Shown here in pieces: positions 57,699 through 64,000 of a stretch of 64,000 bases of DNA (position 1 is the first letter of the stretch; every line of letters begins with the position of its first letter). Where the stretch lies: the NCBI GenBank assembly GCA_051870755.1, contig JBJECE010000029.1, forward strand, positions 49,605-113,604, read 5' to 3'. Position numbers and translations under genes: made by a program. The notes under the pieces were generated by a model. That model was not told the origin of the DNA. It was given only the letters and a program-made list of their open reading frames with translations, and did no database searches. This DNA is from W0P28-013 sp051870755. Lineage in GTDB: Bacteria; Bacteroidota; Bacteroidia; Bacteroidales; Paludibacteraceae.

Positions 57699-58598
57699 CT
57701 ATCGGCTGCCCAAAAAGATGAACAGCATACCGAGCAATACGAGCAGCAAATCGATGGCTTTGGCACGCAAATTGCGCTCTTTGAAGTAGAACGCGCCCAG
57801 CGTGAACGACACCGCTACACTCGACCGCCGCACCAACGACACGATGGCAATCATCGAGGCACTGTCGGCCAAAGCAAAGTAGTAGAAAAAGTCGGCGGCC
57901 GTGAGGAAAACCGAAATCAACGGTATAGCCCACGACCAATGAAAAGGTGTGGTTTGTCGCCGTTTAGGAAACCAAATGGTGAGCAATATCACACACATGA
58001 TGAGCAGTTGGTAGTAGTTGTACCACACTTGCGTGTTCATGCGGTCTATTTGCGTCATTATCCATTTGTCGTACAGGCCGCTCACCGTACCCATCGCGAT
58101 GCTGCACACCATGAGCCACACCCAACGGTTGTGCGCAAAATTGACGCCTTCGCGCTTGCTCGATTGCGACAGCATGAAAAACGACACGATGGCGATGGCC
58201 ACGCCTATCCACTGATAGAGGTTGAGCCGTTCGCCGAACACCACGAGCGCGCCCACAAGCGTGAGTATCGGTTGCGTGGCTTTGATGGGCGATGCGATGG
58301 TGATGGGCAGATGTTTCAGCGCGTAGTAGGCCGTCATCCACGACGACAGCACAATGGCCGCTTTCAGCAACAGCAAGGCGTGCTGGCGCAGTGTGAGTGG
58401 CGGCATGTGGAATATGGTGCCGGCGGTCAGCTCGGGCGCTGCAAACGACAGCACCATCAGCGGCAGAAAAATGACGCAGCAAAACACCACGTTCAGAAAC
58501 AGCACAGGAATGACGGCGTTGTCGGAGAGCGAAATCTTCTTGAATACATCGTACACGCCCAGCAGCGCGGCCGACAGAAAAGCAAACAGAATCCACAT
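57699..58598 (-). CDS. EamA/DMT-family transporter
   Basis: A 299-residue protein with ten hydrophobic helices in two similar halves (MWILFAFLSAALLGVYDVFK, ITIASPIKATQPILTLVGAL, YYFALADSASMIAIVSLVRR, LLLVLLGMLFIFLGSR), the EamA pattern. A permease for small metabolites, often amino acids or nucleotide-related; the substrate is unknown. Its stop is three bases from the converging HNH gene's stop. Confidence 0.8.
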   Translation of the reverse strand: MWILFAFLSAALLGVYDVFKKISLSDNAVIPVLFLNVVFCCVIFLPLMVLSFAAPELTAGTIFHMPPLTLRQHALLLLKAAIVLSSWMTAYYALKHLPITIASPIKATQPILTLVGALVVFGERLNLYQWIGVAIAIVSFFMLSQSSKREGVNFAHNRWVWLMVCSIAMGTVSGLYDKWIMTQIDRMNTQVWYNYYQLLIMCVILLTIWFPKRRQTTPFHWSWAIPLISVFLTAADFFYYFALADSASMIAIVSLVRRSSVAVSFTLGAFYFKERNLRAKAIDLLLVLLGMLFIFLGSR

Positions 58599-58616
58599 GG
58601 TTTGGTGCGACTAAAA

Positions 58617-58652
58617 CAAGAGGCCACCTTGTGCAGGTGAACCTCTTGTGTG
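58617..58652 (-). terminator. Terminator between the POT and EamA genes
   Basis: On the minus strand AAGAGG-CACCT and AGGTG-CCTCTT pair, followed by GTTTTAG. Confidence 0.6.
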
Positions 58653-58672
58653 TGATTGACGATGAGAGAGCC

Positions 58673-60211
58673 TTAATCTTTTGTGGCGTCTTCGAGTTTA
58701 CGCATCATGGCAAACATAAAGATGGCCGAAATCAGGCAGAGCGCAATGAATACGACCCAAACGCTCCACACCGGCAGCGTGCCCCACAGGTAACCGCCTA
58801 CCGACACCAAGAAGTTGCCAAGCGCGGTGGCCACAAACCAGCCGCCCATCATCATGCCTTTGTATTTCGGCGGTGCCACTTTCGACACAAACGAAATGCC
58901 CATCGGCGAGAGCAACAATTCACCGAATGTCAATACCAAATAGGTAACTATCAGCACGTTGGAATCGACAAATGTCTTGCTGCCATCGGCTGCGGCGGCT
59001 TGCTCGGCCGGCGACAGCAGTCCGATGCTGCACACCGCCATGACGGCGTATGCGGCCGCAGCCACAAGCATACCGTAGGCAATTTTGCGCGGTGCCGACG
59101 GCTCTTTGCCGCGTTTGGCCAAAGCACCGAAAATGGCCATGCTCACGGGCGTGAGTGCAACTACATAGAACGGGTTGAATTGTTGGAAAATAGGTGCCGA
59201 AATGGCTACACTATCCGGTCGGTTGAAAAATTTGTAGGCCAGCAGACCGATGGCTGCCACTCCAATGCCGCCCCAAATGCCTTTTGCTTTGGCACTGCTA
59301 TCGCCGAATATGCCAAACAAGGCATATACCAACACGGCCACTGCCACCAAGTTGATAATGTCGAACGCCATGGTTTGTACACCCGTCGAGATGGGATTTA
59401 CAAATTCGTCGGCAAAGTAGGTCAATGTCAGGCCGTTTTGGTGGAACGCCATCCAGAAGAAGATGACCACGGCAAATACCAAACAGAGTGCCACGATGCG
59501 TTTCTTGGTTTGTTCGGGCGTGAGTTCCGCCACTTGGGTGCCGGTGGTTGCTTGTTGTTTCACGGTGCATTCTACATGTTTGAACCACGGACGGCAAGCG
59601 TAGTAAATCACTATCGACAAAATCAGCGATGCGCAAGCCACGGCAAAAGCAAAGTGGTACGAGTCGTTGACACTTGTGCCAAGAGTTGTTTGCGCCCATT
59701 CCATAATTTTGACAGCCGCCGTAGGAGCGAACATGGCGCCGATGTTGATGGCCATATAGAACAGACTGAATGCGGCATCGCGTTTGTCGGCATAGCGCGG
59801 GTCGTCGTACAAGTTGCCAACCATCACTTGCAGGTTGCCTTTGAACAGACCTGTACCCAACGAAATGAGCAATAACGCCACAATCATGAAAATCATAGGC
59901 GCTACGATGCTGCCATTGTCGATGCCACCAATCGGGATGGCCAACAATACATAGCCCAAAAACATGATGAGAATGCCGATAGTTACACATTTGCCATAAC
60001 CGATTTTGTCGGCAATGATGCCACCCACCAACGGCAAAAAATAAACTAAAGCCAAAAACGTGGAGTAAATGGCGCCTGCAGCCGACGCCGAAAGACCAAA
60101 GTTGGCACGCAAAAACAGCGCAAACACCGCTAACATGGTGTAGTAGCCAAAGCGCTCGCCCGTGTTGGCCAGCGCAAGAGCGTAAAGCCCTTTAGGTTGA
60201 TTTTTGAACAT
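58673..60211 (-). CDS. Peptide MFS transporter (POT family)
   Basis: A 512-residue proton-coupled oligopeptide transporter with 14 helices. The start of helix 1, LANTGERFGYYTMLAVFALF, and ADKIGYGKCVTIGILIMFLG, plus GTGLFKGNLQVMVGNLYDDP and FSLFYMAINIGAMFAPTAA, are family motifs. The E1-x-x-E2-R motif here is N-x-x-E-R, so the first Glu is missing, as in some Bacteroidota relatives; proton coupling might differ. Di/tripeptide uptake is expected. Confidence 0.88.
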   Translation of the reverse strand: MFKNQPKGLYALALANTGERFGYYTMLAVFALFLRANFGLSASAAGAIYSTFLALVYFLPLVGGIIADKIGYGKCVTIGILIMFLGYVLLAIPIGGIDNGSIVAPMIFMIVALLLISLGTGLFKGNLQVMVGNLYDDPRYADKRDAAFSLFYMAINIGAMFAPTAAVKIMEWAQTTLGTSVNDSYHFAFAVACASLILSIVIYYACRPWFKHVECTVKQQATTGTQVAELTPEQTKKRIVALCLVFAVVIFFWMAFHQNGLTLTYFADEFVNPISTGVQTMAFDIINLVAVAVLVYALFGIFGDSSAKAKGIWGGIGVAAIGLLAYKFFNRPDSVAISAPIFQQFNPFYVVALTPVSMAIFGALAKRGKEPSAPRKIAYGMLVAAAAYAVMAVCSIGLLSPAEQAAAADGSKTFVDSNVLIVTYLVLTFGELLLSPMGISFVSKVAPPKYKGMMMGGWFVATALGNFLVSVGGYLWGTLPVWSVWVVFIALCLISAIFMFAMMRKLEDATKD

Positions 60212-60246
60212 ACAATTCTTTGTTTAATAGGTTAATACTGAGTGTT

Positions 60247-60735
60247 TTATTTGCGAAACGTGAAATATTTTTGCGAAAAATAACTGAACACCGTCGCCAC
60301 AATGGTGGTGAGTATGTTCGACGGCGTGGGATACCAACCGCACACCTCGACAAACAGTTTCAAGCAGCCGTAGTTGATGAAAATGCACGCCACCACCACC
60401 AGCAGATAGCGGAACAGTTGCGTGCGGCGCATCAGGCGCGACCCCGAAAAACTGATGTGGCGGTTGAGCCAAAAACCCGTCAGAAAAATGATCGGAAACT
60501 TGAACACAAACGCGGCAATGTGCGGCGTGAACGCCACAAAACCCAAATCGACCACCTCGGCATGGAATGCGTAGTGATACAGCAGATAGTACAGCACCCA
60601 ATCGAGCACCATGTTCGATGCGCCGGCAAAACCGTAGCGAAAAAAATCCTGCGGCACAAGGCGCGCAAACGGCTTGTAGCACACATCGACAACCGCCAAA
60701 ATGGCTTTCTGCACTATTTTTTCGAGTTTCGTCAT
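60247..60735 (-). CDS. GtrA-like membrane protein
   Basis: A 162-residue protein with four transmembrane helices (ASNMVLDWVLYYLLYHYAFH, FKFPIIFLTGFWLNRHISFS, RYLLVVVACIFINYGCLKL, ILTTIVATVFSYFSQKYFTF). NRHISFSG and SQKYFTF at the C-terminus are typical of GtrA proteins that help move lipid-linked sugars across the inner membrane. Its promoter (minus strand TAACTTTG, 60817-60824) is divergent from that of rsmA. Confidence 0.85.
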   Translation of the reverse strand: MTKLEKIVQKAILAVVDVCYKPFARLVPQDFFRYGFAGASNMVLDWVLYYLLYHYAFHAEVVDLGFVAFTPHIAAFVFKFPIIFLTGFWLNRHISFSGSRLMRRTQLFRYLLVVVACIFINYGCLKLFVEVCGWYPTPSNILTTIVATVFSYFSQKYFTFRK

Positions 60736-60764
60736 GCGATATTGTCGGAATCGGGTAGAAAATT

Positions 60765-60824
60765 TTTGTGTTTTGAAAAATTTTATCTATTTTTGCACCA
60801 TCCAAAATTTGCGCCGCAAAGTTA
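60765..60824. promoter_or_regulatory. Divergent promoters of gtrA-like gene and rsmA
   Basis: Rightward: TTTG 60765-60768 and TATTTTTG 60788-60795, spacer 19. Leftward: TAACTTTG on the minus strand at 60817-60824, without a clear -33 element. Confidence 0.65.
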
Positions 60825-60885
60825 GCAAAAATTTCTTTAATTTTCAGACGTAAATCAGCAAAAATGCCCGACGACCCGCTTTTAG

Positions 60886-61659
60886 ATGACATTAGTAAGA
60901 GCAAAAAAGCATTTGGGACAGCACTTCCTCACGGATTTGTCCGTTGCCCGGCGCATTGCCGACAGTTTGCCGGCCGACTGCACTTTGCCCATACTTGAGG
61001 TCGGCCCGGGCATGGGCGTGCTCAGCCAATTTGTCGTCGAAAAGCCCAACCGCTTTACGGCTGTCGAAATCGATAGCGAATCGGTGGAATATCTGCGCCA
61101 ACACCTGCCGGCGCTCGATGTCGTCGAGGGCGATTTTCTGAAAATGAACCTCGACAGCCTGTTCGAAGGAGCAAAATTTGCCGTTATCGGCAATTTTCCG
61201 TACAACATTTCAAGTCAAATATTTTTTCGCGTGCTCGACCATCGCGACCGCATTCCGTGTGTAGTGGGCATGGTGCAGAAAGAGGTGGCCGAACGCATCG
61301 CATCGCCGCACGGCAACAAGGTGTACGGCATCACCAGCGTGTTGTTGCAGGCATTCTACGACATCGAATATCTGTTCACGGTGCCGGAACATGTGTTCGA
61401 CCCTCCGCCCAAGGTGAAATCGGCTGTCATTCGCCTGACACGCAACAACACCGAGCGGCTTGCCTGCGACGAAAAACTGTTTGTGCGTGTGGTGAAGACA
61501 GCCTTCAACCAACGACGAAAAACGCTCCGCAATTCGCTGAAACCGATGCTGCAAGGTGTGGCGTGCGCGGAGCCGATATTCGACAAGCGTCCCGAACAAC
61601 TGAGTGTTGCCGACTTCGTGGCGCTGACAAATCTAATGGCAACCAAAATGGACGTTTAA
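60886..61659 (+). CDS. rsmA: 16S rRNA dimethyladenosine transferase RsmA (KsgA)
   Basis: A 257-residue enzyme dimethylating two adjacent adenines near the 3' end of 16S rRNA. KKHLGQHFLTDLSVARRIAD, the SAM site LPILEVGPGMGVLSQFVVEK, catalytic KFAVIGNFPYNISSQIFFRV (NFPY, the usual Bacteroidota form of NLPY), and GMVQKEVAERIASPHGNKVY GITSV. The C-terminal helical domain ends VALTNLMATKMDV. Start at ATG 60886. Confidence 0.95.
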   Translation: MTLVRAKKHLGQHFLTDLSVARRIADSLPADCTLPILEVGPGMGVLSQFVVEKPNRFTAVEIDSESVEYLRQHLPALDVVEGDFLKMNLDSLFEGAKFAVIGNFPYNISSQIFFRVLDHRDRIPCVVGMVQKEVAERIASPHGNKVYGITSVLLQAFYDIEYLFTVPEHVFDPPPKVKSAVIRLTRNNTERLACDEKLFVRVVKTAFNQRRKTLRNSLKPMLQGVACAEPIFDKRPEQLSVADFVALTNLMATKMDV

Positions 61660-61710
61660 CCTAAGGTACGGATTTCGCGACGGAATGCGTATCGTAAAAA
61701 ACGAAAAAAC

Positions 61711-62658
61711 ATGTCAGAAATCCGTTTGTTCTATCGCGACAACAATCGCCTGAAAATATCGAAAGACATCGCTTCGCTGAAGCAGATTTCGCTAAACAAT
61801 ATTCTCTGGATAGACCTGAACGACGTGCCGGAAGATGCCGAGAGCGAACTCGAACAATTCCTCAAAATCTATATTCAGGAAGAGGAAGAGATGGAGGAGA
61901 TCGAGATCAGTTCGCGCTACATCGAAACCGAGGACACGCTTGTGGCCAATTCGCGATTCCTGCTCGACAATTACGAAGAGGAACCCATCTCGTTCATCGT
62001 CAAAAACAACATTTTGGTGTCGGTGCGCAGCCAGGAGTTGCGCTCGTTCAACGAGACGGTGAAAAAAATGTTTGCCAATCCGCGCAACTATCCCAACGGC
62101 TATTACATTTTGGTGGCGCTGCTCGAAACGCGTGTCGAATACGATGCCGACATGATAGAGGACATGACGCGCGAAATAACCAAACTGAGTAATCAACTGA
62201 AAACCGACGACGATGTGAGCGACGACATACTGATAGCCATCAAAGAGATGCAGGAGAAAACGATGCTCATCCGCGAAAACATTGTCGATAAGCAGCGCGT
62301 CTGCTCCAATATGCTCAAGAGCGAACTGTTCCCCGGTGAGGCCAAAGTGAAACTGAACATCATCATCAAGGACATCAATTCGCTGTTCGAACACACACGC
62401 TTTTCGTTCGACCGTTTGGAATACTTGCAGGACACCTTCTTGGGCTTGGTCAATATTCAGCAGAACAAAATCATCAAGATTTTTACCATCGTCAGTGTCA
62501 TATTCCTGCCGCCGACGCTGATAGCCAGCATGTACGGCATGAACTTCGACGTGATGCCCGAGTTGCATTGGCAATATGGTTATTTGTGGGCTATCGGGCT
62601 GATGATTGTGTTTGTGGCCGGCATTCTGTGGTACTTCAAACACAAAAAGTGGCTCTGA
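61711..62658 (+). CDS. corA: Magnesium transporter CorA family
   Basis: A 315-residue cation channel-type transporter. The long N-terminal cytosolic domain of coiled helices (LPEDAESELEQFLKIY-type acidic segments, DMTREITKLSNQLKTDDDVS) precedes two C-terminal helices, the first ending in the signature IASMYGMNFDVMPEL (GMN motif), then YGYLWAIGLMIVFVAGILWY and a basic KHKKWL tail. It is expected to carry Mg2+ and perhaps Co2+ or Ni2+ across the inner membrane. Confidence 0.93.
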   Translation: MSEIRLFYRDNNRLKISKDIASLKQISLNNILWIDLNDVPEDAESELEQFLKIYIQEEEEMEEIEISSRYIETEDTLVANSRFLLDNYEEEPISFIVKNNILVSVRSQELRSFNETVKKMFANPRNYPNGYYILVALLETRVEYDADMIEDMTREITKLSNQLKTDDDVSDDILIAIKEMQEKTMLIRENIVDKQRVCSNMLKSELFPGEAKVKLNIIIKDINSLFEHTRFSFDRLEYLQDTFLGLVNIQQNKIIKIFTIVSVIFLPPTLIASMYGMNFDVMPELHWQYGYLWAIGLMIVFVAGILWYFKHKKWL

Positions 62659-62692
62659 ATTTAGTGAGCAGTGAGAAATGAGTAGTGAGAAA

Positions 62693-62778
62693 TGTAGGGA
62701 CGTCGCGTGCGGCGTCCGAAACAGAGAACATAGATTTTTATCCCTACTATTTTTGACGCGGCATGCCGCGTCCCTACA
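62693..62778. repeat. REPIN-like element: two inverted REP palindromes
   Basis: The 86-base unit starts TGTAGGGACGTCGCGTGCGGCG and ends GACGCGGCATGCCGCGTCCCTACA-like; the two REP halves (62693-62716 and 62755-62778) are inverted around an AT-rich spacer. The right half has its own palindrome GACGCGGCATGCCGCGTC. Confidence 0.8.
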
Positions 62779-62823
62779 TTAAAGCCTTAAACTTTCAAAC
62801 TTTACACTTTTGCACTATTTCAT

Positions 62824-62854
62824 TTTGCACTTTGCACTATTTTTACTACCTTTG
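62824..62854 (+). promoter_or_regulatory. Promoter upstream of the FISUMP-type gene
   Basis: TTTG (62824-62827) and TACCTTTG (62847-62854), spacer 19. The leader of ~180 bases to the ATG contains a CCTCCTCC / nine-G tract (62881-62907) and short GATAAAT repeats (62939-62960). Confidence 0.6.
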
Positions 62855-63037
62855 CACCTACAAACAGACAATGCGTTACCCTCCTCCGAGTATTTTTCGG
62901 GGGGGGGTAATTAGTTGATTATCAGTAATATAAAATAAAGGATAAATGATAAATGATAAAGAACAAATGACAAAGAATAGAGATTTTTTTTGAAACGCTT
63001 AAACATTAAACTTTTAATAACTTAAAAAATTACAATT

Positions 63038-63889
63038 ATGAGAAAATTTACTCTCTTGATGGCCGCCTTGCTGTGTGGCGCATGGTGCGCTACGGCGCAA
63101 AACACCGAGAACGGCCACGAATACGTTGATCTCGACCTGCCGAGTGGCCTGAAATGGGCAACCTGCAACGTAGGTGCCACTGCGCCCGAAGAGTACGGCA
63201 ACTACTACGCTTGGGGCGAAACCGCAACGAAGACGACTTACAATGGGACTACCTATTTTGATACAACCGACGGTGGTAGTACTTTTACTGAATACACCGC
63301 TGGTGGCAAAACGGTGCTCGACCTTGAAGATGATGCCGCACATGCCAATTGGGGCGGCGCATGGCGTATGCCCACCAGAGAGGAAATAAACGAGTTGCTA
63401 ACAAAATGTACATGGACTTATATCACCACTTACAACGACAAAAGCGTGAAAGGTTATGTGGTTACGAGCCAAACCAACGGCAATAGCATATTTCTGCCGG
63501 CGGCCGGTTATCAACAAACTCAAAGTAGTGTTTTGATGGGCGGTAGTATAGGGCAATATTGGACAAGTAATCTTTATACGGCATCCGAATCAAGAGCATG
63601 GGTGTTGTTGTTTAATAAATCGAATAACATTCTTAAAGAAGACGTAGGTTACCGCTATACAGGCCGCCCTGTGCGTGCGGTGTGTGTGCCGGGAAGCGGC
63701 AGCACTACGGCGTTGCAGTCGGCCACGGCCGCAGTAAATATTTACACCACAGCCGGCCGCATCGTGTGCGCGGGCGAGTTCCGCATCTACGACCTGCTCG
63801 GCCGCGACGTAACGCGCCTAAACGGCTCATTGTGTGGTGTTTATGTGGTCAAAACTGCTGATAGTGTCGTCAAGGTAGTGGTGAAATAA
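63038..63889 (+). CDS. Secreted FISUMP-type protein with short T9SS-like tail
   Basis: A 283-residue protein with a signal peptide (RKFTLLMAALLCGAWCATAQ). HEYVDLDLPSGLKWATCNVG and APEEYGNYYAWGETATKTTY, NWGGAWRMPTREEINELLTK, SIFLPAAGYQ, YWTSNLYTASESRAWVLLFN and GRPVRAVCVP follow in the order of Fibrobacter succinogenes major paralogous (FISUMP) domains, a lectin-like fold common in Bacteroidales surface proteins. The last ~65 residues (VNIYTTAGRIVCAGEFRIYD LLGRDVTRL, GVYVVKTADSVVKVVV) resemble a T9SS sorting domain. The ligand is unknown. Confidence 0.82.
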   Translation: MRKFTLLMAALLCGAWCATAQNTENGHEYVDLDLPSGLKWATCNVGATAPEEYGNYYAWGETATKTTYNGTTYFDTTDGGSTFTEYTAGGKTVLDLEDDAAHANWGGAWRMPTREEINELLTKCTWTYITTYNDKSVKGYVVTSQTNGNSIFLPAAGYQQTQSSVLMGGSIGQYWTSNLYTASESRAWVLLFNKSNNILKEDVGYRYTGRPVRAVCVPGSGSTTALQSATAAVNIYTTAGRIVCAGEFRIYDLLGRDVTRLNGSLCGVYVVKTADSVVKVVVK

Positions 63890-63892
63890 TGT

Positions 63893-63922
63893 TGTAGGGA
63901 CGTGGCGCGCCGCGTCCCTACA
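63893..63922. repeat. REP-like palindrome
   Basis: TGTAGGGACGTGGCGCGCCG then CGTCCCTACA: a near-perfect 30-base palindrome of the same family as 24709 and 62693. Confidence 0.85.
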
Positions 63923-64000
63923 ATTAGGAATGCGGAGTGAGGAGTTTTTTCTTGCTCCGCGTTTTGTTTTATTACCCCTAAATCTGAAGTGCCCCCAAAA

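Overview
The window is a stretch of a Bacteroidales (Bacteroidota) chromosome. The evidence is the recurrent promoter box TAnnTTTG with TTTG or TTG 19-20 nt upstream, the near absence of Shine-Dalgarno sequences, a type IX secretion (T9SS) gene (porQ), proteins with T9SS-type C-terminal domains, and lineage-typical families (DUF5683, DUF1599, BT_3928-type DoxX protein, DUF5686, GGGtGRT protein). Base composition is near 50% G+C by eye in core genes and clearly lower in the accessory blocks. One run of exactly 100 N (3742-3841) marks a scaffold gap, so this is a draft genome or MAG.

Layout. 1-3.5 kb: 3' part of a giant Ig-like surface protein with a T9SS tail, and an outer-membrane barrel. 3.5-4.3 kb: tRNA-Leu(UAA), the gap, a GIY-YIG nuclease gene and a second, broken tRNA-Leu 3' half. 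4.3-12.4 kb: a TPR-CHAT lipoprotein, MTA/SAH nucleosidase, a K+/H+ antiporter overlapping a membrane Ser/Thr kinase, and a DUF4143-type AAA ATPase behind four regularly spaced palindromes. 12.4-21.4 kb: an AT-rich accessory island of small unrelated genes (XRE regulator, repeat protein, Cse60-like protein, PD-(D/E)XK nuclease, Fic protein, zincin, YubB-like protein), several preceded by the same short leader, with gene relics between them. 21.4-24.6 kb: GGGtGRT/NifU-like pair and two secreted proteins. 24.7-26 kb: an Abi_2 abortive-infection gene bounded by 20-bp direct repeats, one of which is the 3' end of cmk.

26-35.2 kb is a long leftward run of housekeeping genes (ribD, radical SAM, two glycosyltransferases, parA, parB, DUF5683, HhH protein, porQ, cmk). 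35.4-46.6 kb is a rightward run (glmS, asparaginase, lytic transglycosylase, MerR-like, alkaline phosphatase, phosphodiesterase, DUF5686, mnmA, xseAB). 46.6-51.2 kb runs leftward (tRNA-Glu, tpiA, DoxX/BT_3928, DUF1599, Na/Pi cotransporter). 51.5-54.2 kb holds a uridine-kinase-like protein, a SPOR protein and folE. 54.2-57.7 kb is a second accessory block: a highly structured untranslated region, an EcoRI-type adenine methyltransferase whose composition changes abruptly mid-gene, two related nuclease-like small proteins, and a DUF262-HNH protein. 57.7-64 kb: EamA and POT transporters, GtrA, rsmA, corA, REP-like palindromes and a secreted FISUMP-type protein.

The strongest candidates for undescribed biology are the phased 18-bp palindromes before the AAA ATPase, the shared leader of the 12.9-19.5 kb gene cassettes, the tRNA-Leu/GIY-YIG arrangement, the direct-repeat-bounded Abi unit, and the structured RNA plus methyltransferase/nuclease locus at 54.2-57.7 kb. 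All assignments come from reading the sequence and recalled family features; no database search was run.
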